A DNA stretch of 64,000 nucleotides from Tetmemena sp. SeJ-2015 (Eukaryota; Ciliophora; Spirotrichea; Sporadotrichida; Oxytrichidae): positions 19,209 to 83,208 of the forward strand of contig JAJKFJ010021566.1 in assembly GCA_027382625.1 (NCBI GenBank). The letters are read 5' to 3'. How positions within the stretch are numbered: position 1 is the first letter of the stretch; each line of letters begins with the position of its first letter. The position numbers and the translations under genes are program-made. This document shows positions 1 to 10,011 of this stretch, one piece after another. The notes beneath the pieces are model-generated. The model was not told where the DNA came from. It searched no databases and saw only the letters and a program-made list of their open reading frames with translations.

Positions 1-584
1 AACTACTGAACTTAAAGTTCAAAGACTGTGGGTTCATCTGGATTGAAAAGCAGCTTATTTTCAGTTGCCCATTTCACCCATTCATCTGCGTATTAGTGAT
101 GACAAAGTTCACAATTCAAGCTCTTCCTTTATCTTATCCATTACTATAAGCATGTTAAGAAAAAATGTTCTAAGTGAAAGGTATTCTAAAGCAATACTTA
201 CCTTTAGACATTCCTTATGGATATACTTGATTGATCCGGCGCATTTACAAGGCTCGCAAATCGGTGAGTCTGGCGCAAGGACTGTGCTTTAAAGCATAGC
301 CTCAGGCCCCAGCTTCTCGAGACATATTCTGCAAACAGGTTCCTTGGACATGCGAGCTAAAATTTTGGTGTCAAAATTGTCACAAAAATCTTACCAGAGT
401 TGAAGCGACTGCTATTACGAGCAGAGTTCTGTCTACTGTTTTGAATGGAGTTAGCTCTGCTATTGGTCTTCGAAAAGGATTTTATGCTTCTACGTGCAGT
501 CATTTTATGCATCAGGGTACTTTCTCCAAATTTGAAAACTGCACCTGGTCTTGATGGGGGTCCTCCAGGGATGTTATAAATCAT
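1..584 (-). CDS. RING-CH (MARCH-type) zinc-finger protein, 3' end outside window
   Basis: Probable membrane-type E3 ubiquitin ligase. I read three exons. Exon 1 is 584-395, starting [13 protein letters not shown] with a Ser/Arg/Asn-rich stretch. A GT-AG intron follows at 394-357, then exon 2 at 356-202, a second GT-AG intron at 201-144, and exon 3 from 143 to the window edge. The joined protein carries CRICLE, then [18 protein letters not shown] and CELCHHQY, which is the C4HC3 RING-CH pattern with its conserved Trp. Two Gln codons in the domain are TAA. The reading frame is still open at position 1, so any transmembrane segments lie outside. The domain call is firm; the E3 function is inferred from the family. 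Confidence 0.85.
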
Positions 585-2466
585 AATTATTTTTTTTGTT
601 TCAGAATAGTATAAATTTAATGTTAGACAGAGGATTAGAAGGCAGTCCTTAGTTAAAAATAATAGTTTATAAAAGGAATGAGCGACTTAAATAGTTGACG
701 AGACTTAGAGCAGAATGCAAGCTGAAAGAGGGTTTATGGATGGGAGTTTAGTGGCCACTCATCACTTGTGAAGCGGGCTGCTGGTTTTGAAATTGATTGA
801 AGGCGTTCCTTGAAATTCAAATTGAAATAAAATTATAAATCTTATTTCTCTATAAAAATATCCTTGAAGACTTCTGGAAATTCATAGAGGTACCAAAGTT
901 CATTAAACCCTAGATGAAGCTATTGGATGTATATATAAAGATGAGAGAACTTATATTTGGAAGAAGATCTTTGGTGTCTGGCTGGTCTTTGACTTTAATC
1001 GTTATTGCGAGATAACAAAACATAATATAGGTTACTTTATAATTAAGAATAAGATTTCATAAAAGAAAATTTAAGGCAATTATTATCTCCCATATATTTA
1101 TTATATTTGATACTTTAAATAGTAAAAGCACCTATGCTTTGTTCTATAGGAGCCCTGTTAAATGATCTATTTCTTGTGTGAAAACTCTACATCCTACTTT
1201 ACTATTGATTAAAGATCTGCGTGCTAGATAGAGAATTTTGGCTTGAATGGAAAGCGCCGCCTAAATTTTGATGCCCACTTTTTTATTATGGCAATCCTAG
1301 ATTCTCTGCAAATACCATCCTTTGATCTGGAACATTTTACCTGTGTGAAGCTTGCAAGGATTGAGAAGTCTGTAAATTGTGCAGATTTTAGAATTAACGA
1401 ACATGAGTCGGAGATTGAGCTTCAGACTACACGAATCCACCAAGTTACTAATTACCTCCTCCAGCCACTTAACCAAGTCCTTGCATATTTTATGACTCGT
1501 TTATGAAGATATTTTAAGCTGTGAAAGTCATGTGGATATCCCCTCCACCTCCTCCATTTGCAGCCATGGATCTAACTCTCTAATGGAGGTTCCTGGGAAT
1601 TTAAACTGTAATATTTTGACTTTGGGAATTCGATTATCCCAAGATATTGCTATGATGTGAGTTATCTACTAAGATGTTTTAGTTAGAGAAAGAATTTATT
1701 GGTTAGAAGGCCATTTATGGGATGTTAGGACGCTCCTCCTATAGAGGGAAGTTAGATTAGTTCATGCTAAACATAGAATCATTCTAAAAGTATAAAAAAG
1801 ATTAGTAACTACAAACACAGTTTACTGTGATTGATGGCTGAGTCTTCTAAATTGGACAACTCTATTTATCCTTGATAATGGCCATAATTTTATTGCCTTT
1901 CTTCAAAAGCTTACTGCTGTTGTTAATTAGGGGTGTTAAACTAACTCTTCTAAGCTTGGAATTGGCTTTTGACTACTACTTTAGACTATCTCCTGCTGTT
2001 ATTATTGCTGCTAGTATTAGTCTTGAAGGGAGATAAACCAGTAGTCTACCTCAGTCTATTAAAAATCCTGCTGCTCAGGCTCGTGGGATTGCTCTAGGCT
2101 GGTGCGTTTTAAGATCTCTATAGGATGCTGCTGCGATTGGAGTTTTCCTTGTTGGGTGTTGAGGGATCGTTGAATATAGAGGGTGGCATATTCACGCTAT
2201 TCCTGCCACTCCCCAGGCCATTGTAGTTCTAACTCATTATTCAAATATTATAAAGAAAAGTATATATAAAAATCCGAATTAAAGGCGTGATAACATTAAT
2301 GCATTTGACTATAGACAGTTTGTAAATTCACTTATAAAAATTTCATCTCAAGTTAAAGTGAATGAAAAGATATGAAATATTTCGTAAATAATAAAGTATA
2401 GAGGAAGTGGGGTTTTTCAAGTATCGCAAATTATTCCAAATTACAAAGAGAGAGATAGGGTTAGGC
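585..2466. other. Gene-free or unresolved stretch
   Basis: I find no gene I can support here. Open frames exist, for example 1243-1506 on the plus strand, but they show no family motif and no pointer-restored continuation. Long open frames are expected by chance when TGA is the only stop. The part around 1990-2240 is less AT-rich than its surroundings and could be a decayed coding fragment. Confidence 0.4.
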
Positions 2467-3606
2467 TCACTCATTTAGCATAGGATGTTGCATCTCTAGC
2501 TTGGTTTGCTGTTGTATTATTTACCTTGCATCTTATACGACCTCAGATTTGAATCTAGCAAATGCACACTCCATCTTTACATCTTCCAAAAATGCTAACT
2601 CATAGCTCTCAAGCATTAAATATAATTCTACTATGCTTTTAATTGACTTTCGATTCTTCAGCATTAAAACTCCGAGTTCTTTGACATAGAGAGTGGCTGC
2701 AATTTCCTTGAGAAATTCTTCGAATATGACAATCGAGTATATGAGTTTCCTTTCCCTTCTGAATAGTTCCATGAGCTGCTCATTCTCGAGTGTCAACATA
2801 TTCACTCTCTCAGTCAATTAGAAAGTTAGGAAATCCTCTTCATAAAAATGAAAATCTATTAATCTTTATAACAACAATTATTCTCTTGCCTCTCTTTCTT
2901 GACTGCATTGACTAGAAGTGTGAGCTTCTTATTCTAGAGATGCTCTTCAATCTTTTCCTGTACTTGCCTGAGAATGGCTAAGAACTAGCTTGGATTAGAG
3001 AAACTAAGGTAGTGGTGGTTGTGTGAAGAGTACTGAGTGGGTAGCTCCCACAAGAATATGTGCAAGAGAGTTGCCTTTGCATGCAGCTGATCCATCATGT
3101 TGTACTCCTCATCCAGTCTTGCTGGGTAGCTAAACAGTCTACTTATGATGCCCTATAAAAGTGAGATTAAAAGGTTAAACATCTGGACTTACTGTGAGAA
3201 CTAGGTTTTCCTCTGGAGAGTTGACAAGGAAAGTTTGCAGTTTGAGGGCGAGTTAGCGGATGAAGTCTCCTTGCTGGCTAAAGGTGGAGGGATCTATGCG
3301 CTCCACTTAATCTATATCTGTGTTAGCTGAGAAGCTTTGGCGTTTCAAGGGAGGTGAGTTGTTTGAAGCGTAGGAATCATCAAAGTTCAGTTTCCTCGCT
3401 GCTGAGTTCTGATTCTGATCAATTAAGATTCAATAAGCATAGATAGTGTTTGAGTATCTCTAAATAATTCTATCTAAGAATACTCTTGATAAGAGACTAG
3501 AATGATCTTCTTTCTTATTTTGAAGTAACAATTTGAAATAAAACACTTTTGCAGGTTGTTGCTCCAATGGTTTAATAATTTGATAGGTTGAATATTTCTT
3601 CTTCAT
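2467..3606 (-). CDS. Unknown protein, helical and Gln-rich, with one intron and one IES
   Basis: I do not recognise this gene. From the stop at 2467-2469 backwards the frame reads MLTLENEQLMELF and similar helical sequence. An insert at 2836-2887 with the repeat CTCTT at both edges restores the frame to an upstream exon containing SRLFSYPARLDEEYN. A GT-AG intron lies at 3153-3192, preceded by an exon with KLNFDDSYASNN. The 5' end is less sure: an ATG at 3604-3606 followed by a roughly 75-bp GT-AG intron gives an in-frame start, and I use it. That start is only about 50 bp from the divergent start of the next gene. Five or more TAA/TAG codons fall within the frame. Confidence 0.6.
2836..2887. 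other. IES with 5-bp pointer CTCTT
   Basis: CTCTT occurs at 2836-2840 and 2883-2887. Deleting the insert plus one copy joins two minus-strand coding blocks in frame (RQE followed by DFLTF). There is no GT-AG edge, so a spliceosomal intron is unlikely. Confidence 0.6.
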
Positions 3607-3657
3607 AATATCGTCATTATAATAATTCAGTAAGAAGCAACAGTAGTAGAAGTAATA

Positions 3658-6600
3658 ATGGCTGACAAAGCAAATAGCGGCAACAGATTAACTAGCTTCT
3701 TTAAGGGGCTCATGGGTAACGGAGAGGAAAAAAAATCCACTAAGGAAGAAAGGAAAGCGCAAGATGCAGGCCTCTAAGCGTAAAGCAGCAAGGGAACGAG
3801 ATAAGGTGGTGGAGTGTTGTAGCAATTTTAAAATCAGGGCAGCAGAAGTAATACTATTCATTTAGTTTTTGTTAGAAACGATGGAGGTCTGAGAGATCAG
3901 CGCAGCTCTTAGCAAAGCAATAATCCATCTAACTACTTGCCAAACAATTAATCCTATAATTTATTTTGCCTTCACCTCGTACTGGAGGAGTGTAAAACTA
4001 AAATATCGAGACCTCTAAACTTATTTAAGTTCATGAGATGATCTAAAATTAAATTTTATGACTCTCTAATTCGTTGAGTTTAGCTAAGTGAGGAACAGAG
4101 AATCCACTTTGGGGAAGGCAACAGCCCTAGCATCAAACTTCTTTTCGAATCCTTAAAGGAAGCAAGTAGTTCAAACTGATCTGGAAATTCTGATAGAGAG
4201 CTGGACCAGGTTCAGGGGCGAGCTTGACTCTTAATATATACCGCTTTCTATCTATCTTTCTTTATAATTGATTATGACAAATTGCTGATGGACCCAACTT
4301 TGCACTAGAATAATCCAAAGCAAGTGATCGAGAACAAGTTGAAACCCAGGCTTTAAATAGTACTCGATCTACTGCTGAAGGAAGACTAAAGGAATTATAA
4401 GACACGCACCATTGGTGACTGTTTGGAGTACCTCCTTAAGGAAGGTCTGCTTCAGGAATTAGTAGCCTATGGCAAGAACGACTAACCTCAACAACAGAGT
4501 AAATTGCAATTTATAATATTTTCAAGGGGTGTTCGTGATTAGCTTGAAATTCATTTCGTTTGTCCTGCTGGATATTAAGTCAGCACACATCATCAATCAT
4601 AAGGAGGTGCACCCAGCCATCACTCAACTCATGGCTCATATCCACATCTCAATTAAAAACAACATGCTTGACCTCCACTATGACAATTCCGAACTCAAAC
4701 GATTCATTATAGAGTTCATCAAGTCACTAACCTGCAAAATCTATGAGCAGCCATTGCTAGTCAGTCTTCTATTCACAGACTCTAGAGTGGGCAAGAAGAA
4801 GGGTGCTTATCTACCAATGAGCATCCTGCTTCTACTTTTAATAAAGGAGGAGGTGTACGAATAGGAGGAACTCAAACTTAGTCTGAGAGAGGCCATATTG
4901 ATGCATCTAAAACTTAACAACAGAGAAATCCTGAGATACATAATGGAGGAGTCAGAAATTTGTGTCATTCTTGTAGCCAAGCTCTGCTGCTACTTCCAGG
5001 CACTCCCACTTGAGGTAGAGCTTATCTCAAACAATCAAGTCACTTCTCAATTCCCAGAGGATGAAGACTCCAAGTTTTTAGCTGAGCTGAACCTGAACGA
5101 ATAGATATAGTAAATATTCTCTCAGGACACTCGAGAGCAGCATCCTGAGTTTCGAGAATTCGTGAAGTTCCTCGCCTTCATCAATAAATGCTCCTTGGTC
5201 ATCCTCCACTCTGGAAAACTTATAGATAACCTCTGCACTGAGATTTTCAACCAACTGCTTATAAATCTGGTTTTTCATGAGTTTAGTATATGAACATGCT
5301 TCTAGAGCACATACAGCAGAGATTGCTCAGAAGTGAGAAGCCTAGACTTATTCGAACGACTCTGCAGTATCTAATCCAAATACTCTCCATGTTCACTTGC
5401 TCTAAGTTAGTTAAAGCAGTCTACTATCTTAATAATAAATGATTGTAATAGAATTCTTTCAGCATTATTCGATCTAATGATTGGCTTCCCGGCATCGATG
5501 CTGCCTGAAGATCCAGACTCAGAGGAGTATTAAAATGCGAACGGCCGTCAATCACTTCTCAGCATAAATAAATTCGACGATCTACTATCTTCGTCAGATC
5601 AATCTTCTAACTCACTTCGTTAAGGCGGGGGTGGCAATAATTAAAGCATGGTTTTGAATCTAAACCGAATGTCTACAATCAGCTCCAAGCTCCACCTCCC
5701 AACGCCATTTTGGGGGACATCAAAGAGGAGGCTCTAACAATTTCAGTGAGTCCAATAGCGCCCGCAGTAAGCCAACTGCAGCCAGTGAGCTAAGCTTGAA
5801 GATTTCTCGCTTAAACTTCGAATAGAAGAATATGAAGTCAAGCTATGCTATAAATAATCCATTCATGCCTCCTCTCTAGTCTCCTCTGCATGAAAGAGCA
5901 GCCAGGATGAATGATCTAATTGATCAAGTAATAGGGTCTGGCGTTTTCATAGATGAAAACGAAAGCTTAGACAACTATGGTTCATAATCTAGTAGGAGAG
6001 GAGGCTAGGCAGATCCATTTAGCTCAGCGGAGGATCTTAATACTCAGTACAAGTTCTCTCACCACCGTCCAAAGCAACTGCTCTAAACTCTATTCCGCTG
6101 CCTTCATAAAAAGGAGGAGAAGTTGGGCTTTACAGTTTTGAAATTTTTAGACCTTATCCTAGAGAAGAACGTCCCAGAGCTCAATGATATGCTCTTTATG
6201 CAGTCTCTTTAAAAGTTTGTCTCTACTAGTGTTCAAAACTAAGAATATTTAATGTGAACTTATATTTTCAAGGCCTCAGTAATCAGCAATCAATATGCAT
6301 GAGTTCACTCCCTTAGCTGCAGGAGAAGTTCTTGAAGATGTTCCCCTCAGCTAAGTAGTTCGTGTTTAATGGGCACTAAAATAGCTACAAGGAGATGAAC
6401 GACCTACTTGCTAGTTAAATGCTCAAGCTCTCAGATGCTTGCAATGCCACAGTTAATGAACTCAATCTCATGGCCAATGAAGACCCATCCAATCATTGCT
6501 CTAAATGGTTCCTTACACTCTAAAGAGTGTAGATTAATTGAATGGGATGAAGGAGTAGGTAGATGTGTTTAGTTACTTGGTGCACAGTGACCACTGTATG

Positions 6601-6870
6601 ACTTTAGCTGAGTTTGATAGCTAGGTGCTGCAGTCTCCCAGATAGCATGTGTCCAGTTCAATATCTTAAATGGGTAAGTACAGTTCTGGAGAGAGAAAAC
6701 TGCTCCCGACCACCTATAAGATCACTGAAGCGATTACTGACTACACTTTGGCCACTGAGGATGACGAGGACTTCAGACTTGATAACCCACCATTCCACTC
6801 CAGAGATCAGAATCAGAAGTAATTTTTCTGTTTTGCATGCATGAAATAGTTGACTTTAGAATTTAAATGA
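3658..6870 (+). CDS. FHIP/FAM160-like (FTS and Hook-interacting) protein
   Basis: Likely a subunit of an FTS-Hook-FHIP type dynein adaptor complex acting on vesicles. The start is ATG at 3658 (MADKANSGNRL) and the stop is TGA at 6868. The diagnostic block lies around 4380-5100: CLEYLLKEGLLQELVAYGK, then FISFVLLDIKSAHIINHKEV, then a helical region with ILRYIMEESE and YFQALPLEVE. This matches the core helical domain of the FHIP family. Later blocks are a low-complexity linker (5520-5900) and a C-terminal helical part (FKFSHHRPKQLLQTLF onward). At least four short frame changes (near 4060, 5280, 5700 and 6500) imply introns, IESs or base errors that I could not place exactly. Many internal TAA/TAG codons encode Gln. 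About 1000 residues. Confidence 0.75.
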
Positions 6871-6937
6871 TGATCTTAATTATCTTCTTATTAAAAATGC
6901 AGCTGTTAAATTCGTAATTAAAATATTAAGAAAATAA

Positions 6938-8988
6938 ATGAGTTCATTTGGAGCAACTTTTGGTAACTCCAGAGGCTTCGCCAAAGCTCCAGGCGGCGGA
7001 GGTGGTGAGAGACTAAATGATTCTTTTGACAGAGACTCTGTGGACTTTGGCTTTAACAATAATGATCTGAGTCATGATCTAGGAGGAGGAGCCTATGGGA
7101 GTAACTAATTTAATAAGACTTTGAAGAAGTAGAGCAAATAAGTTTGATATCCATATATTCTTATTGCTAAAGAGCAACTAGGATCCAAAGTCTAATCTAA
7201 GAGCGTAGTTTGATCGCTAGGGGATGAATGGACCTCCTCTCAAGTCAAGTATATCAGACATTGTTGATAAGAACGAACGTGATGCTATCTACCGTTCATC
7301 TATGCTCCCTGGTGGTTACTATGCAGGGGGACTTAACGTTCCAGGCCAGTCCTTGCAGCCGTTTATTGTAAATCCAGGCAAGACATCTGGTCCTATGGCT
7401 GCTGACGATACTTTCATGCACAGAAGTGGGGCCAATCTCTTTATGGGGTCAAACCTAGGCTCCCCAATTGGTTCTCCTTAGAAAGAATAAGCTATGGAGA
7501 GCTTCAGAAAGTTCAAGCCTCGTTCTGAGAAAGCCAAGCTAAAGAAGACTATGCTTGACGAGGTCAAGGATTTCTAATACAATCCTAAGAAGTTTATGTG
7601 CCGCAAGCATAAGAATTAGGAGGTGCTGTTCTGTTGCTCCATAAATGAAGTTTTCTATTGCAAACTTTGTCTCTCTGGTCATCAGGGGCATGATGATGTA
7701 GTATTGAGTGAGGTCTGCGCTGACATTCAAAGAGAAGTAATCAAGATGAAGCACTAATATAAAGCTAAGAAGGAGTTTATGATTAACAAGCTTGATGAGC
7801 ATCAATCTCGTCTTGAGGCTTTATTCAAGGTTTACTATGACACACTGGATGAAAACAGGTAGTAGATTTTGGGTCAAGAATATTAGCTGCGAGAGAATAT
7901 GGACTTCTTCGAGCGAACTATTTCTGAACTGATGCGAGATGTGAGGCACTACAATTAAGTGGAGTTCTATCATGAGTAGGAGCATCTGAAGTAAAAATTA
8001 AGGGAGGTGAGGGACAAACTCAAAGCTTTTAACTTGTACATGCCCAAGTATGCACTACAAATTGAAGACTTGAGCCTGGCCATTAACCAAATTAAGGTGG
8101 ATATCAAAGAGCGAGTGCAATCATTTATCAAGGAGACAAGTCACACCTTTGCCCTTGACAACTACCAATACATTCTGAATCAATAGCAAAACCCTGAGAT
8201 TTCAAAGGTCTACAAATAACTTGGACCCTTCGACTTTCTATGTGCAGAAGATAGATGAAGAATCAGCAGACACCAAGACCATGCTGTTGAAGTTTGACAG
8301 TAGAAAGAGCGGTACTCAGTTTAGAGGAGAAGTTTCACAGATGACTAACAAGCCAGATGGAAGAGGATCAAGATTTTCCCCAACGGCTCCATCTATGAGG
8401 GATTCTTCGCTGATGGCCACTGTCATGGAATTGGTAAACCAAGGATATATAAATTCATTCTTCTTAATTTTTTGTAAAAGTATTTAGAGGAGTGACTTCA
8501 AGGGGAGAGGTATATCAAGGAGAGTTTAAATTTGACGTGATGGAAGGTAAAGGCTTCTTCCAGTGGCCAGATGGTCGTATGTATGAAGGCGATTGGAAGG
8601 CAGGCAAAAAGAATGGATAAATTCAACTTTAATAATCTTATTTTTGCATTTTAATGGTCATGGTAAATTCTTCTGGCCCAACGGACAGGTATATGATGGA
8701 GAGTTCAAGGAGAACGAATGCAACGGAAACGGCATACTCCACTATCCTGATGGAAAAAGACTAGAGGGAATATGGAGAAACGGCAAGAAGCATGGCAAGG
8801 CTGTCTATGTATGGCCTAACGGCGCTCGCTATAACATCTACTACATCGATGGCAAGAAGCAAGGGGAGGGCATGCTTGAGGGCGCAGAGGTGTCTTTGGA
8901 CTAACTTAAGGAAAACTATTAGTCACTTGCTAAAAAGTCTCTAGCAGGAAAACAGCTGCTAAACATGAAGCCAACTTCTATTTACTGA
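6938..8988 (+). CDS. B-box zinc-finger and MORN-repeat protein
   Basis: Starts MSSFGATFGNSRGF after an AT-rich leader and ends ...NMKPTSIY at TGA 8986-8988. Order: a disordered Gly-rich N-terminus; a B-box at about 7590-7700 (FMCRKHKN, FCCSINEVFYCKLCLSGHQG, HDDV); a long coiled coil to about 8200; then six or more MORN repeats from about 8340 (FPNGSIYEGFF, WPDGRMYEGDW, WPNGQVYDGEF, YPDGKRLEGIW, WPNGARYNIYY). MORN repeats typically bind membranes or scaffold cortical structures, so a cortical or ciliary scaffold role is an inference. The two halves could be separate genes, but the frame continues if one base is corrected near 8219. A second one-base slip lies near 8361 inside the first MORN repeat. 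Confidence 0.8.
7131..7177. other. IES, 40 bp, pointer AGAGCAA
   Basis: AGAGCAA is present at 7131-7137 and 7171-7177. Deleting one copy and the insert turns a frame ending in TGA into the continuous KKQSNQDPKSNL of the B-box protein. Confidence 0.8.
8433..8490. other. Intron or IES in first MORN repeats
   Basis: An AT-rich insert splits GHCHGIG from VTSRGEVYQGEF. The edges share only GG. The GT...AG reading does not restore frame, whereas the GG pointer reading does. The exact boundary is uncertain. Confidence 0.5.
8612..8657. other. IES, pointer AATGG
   Basis: AATGG occurs at 8612-8616 and 8653-8657. Excision joins KAGKKNG to HGKFFWPNG, regenerating a canonical MORN motif. There are no splice-site edges. 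Confidence 0.85.
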
Positions 8989-9142
8989 ATTATCTCCAAA
9001 TAAAAAAGCCAATTTTTAATTATATCCCCAAAAACATCATTTCTCTCTCCATTGCATTATGAAACATGGAAAGCAATCAAAAAATAAATGTAATAGATCA
9101 GTAGTCAGTAAATCATCGCTAGAATTCGTCAATGAATCTTCT

Positions 9143-9874
9143 TCAAAAGATAGTTCCATTTCCAACTACTTCAATCATGTTGAAGAGAGTCTTGATAGAT
9201 GTGAATGCAGCAATAAATAGATCCCAGGTTTCTCTGTACTGGTTGTAAGACTGAGAAGCCATGTAGATGCCAGTTGTTGCCTGCCAAACTTTCAAGATCT
9301 AAACCAGCTCCAAAGTCTTAGCATAGCTGTTTCCCACAACGCACTGATAAATAAACATTAAAAAGTATTATTATTCTTTAATGTGTTAACTGCCAGGAGT
9401 AGAGAGCTTGAAGACCGATTTGGATGACATCGGGAATGGGTCCTATCACACGCTCATAGATGTTATAGCCGTCATGAGTGATCCAAGTATAGAGGGAGAG
9501 CCCACTTCCCATGAATTCAATCCCTGCCTCATCACACTCATTCAGCCAGGTGTCGGCTGCATACCCCATTCCTGCTATAGCTCCAAATACCAAATCATAG
9601 TAATCACCTGTTTCCAACTTTTGCACTAGGTTCTGTTCTTATTCAAAATTATATATAAAGTATGTATAATAGTCTGTTAGAGACTTTATTTCAAAGGATA
9701 TTAAACTTCTTCGTTGTAAATTCCTGATTGCAAAGTTGATTTTTATTATTAAATCTCTGTTTTTGAAGTAGATTAAGATTAGATATTAGCTCCAAATAGA
9801 GCGAGTGAGATAACTGAAAATGCCAAAAGCTATTTCACCAGAGAGGACCTCCTCACAAGTTTATTCGTTTTCAT
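9143..9874 (-). CDS. Small secreted protein of unknown function
   Basis: ATG at 9874-9872 gives MKTNKLVRRSSLVKQLLAFS followed by a hydrophobic stretch ending near ALFGANIQSQS, a good signal peptide. The mature part is assembled over two IESs: QSLQQNLVQKLETGDYYDLV, then CDEAGIEFMGSG, then WQCVVGNSYAKTLELVQILK, ending GNGTIF at TGA 9145-9143. I recognise no family. It has few cysteines and is rich in aromatic residues and Gly. About 200 residues. It points tail-to-tail at the B-box/MORN gene. Confidence 0.75.
9343..9392. other. IES, pointer ACTG (CAGT on coding strand)
   Basis: The 4-bp repeat lies at 9343-9346 and 9389-9392. Excision joins QALYSWQ to CVVGNSYAK in frame in the secreted-protein gene. 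Confidence 0.75.
9632..9678. other. IES, pointer TCTGTT
   Basis: TCTGTT lies at 9632-9637 and 9673-9678. Excision joins LKQSLQQ to NLVQKLETG on the minus strand. The insert is AT-rich and has no GT-AG edges. Confidence 0.8.
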
Positions 9875-10011
9875 TTCTAAACTTATCTAAAATTATTTTT
9901 AATTCCTCTTATCTCAAATGAGTTCTCTAACGCTTCTCCGTCAGATATATTATGATAAGGAAGTAAATTGTAAAAGGGATATGTAAATTATAATCAATAA
10001 ATTTAAACTGA

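Noticed and set aside
152..201. A 16-bp intron (GTAAGTATTGCTTTAG) in the RING-CH gene
   Set aside because: Using the later acceptor at 144 gives the conserved CLKQWI and CELC parts of the domain; the 16-bp option does not.
1980..2240. Possible ATP-synthase subunit c-like fragment (KNPAAQARGIALGW) on the plus strand
   Set aside because: Only a short KNP-like match, no glycine-rich first helix in frame, stops and frame changes; too weak to report as a feature.
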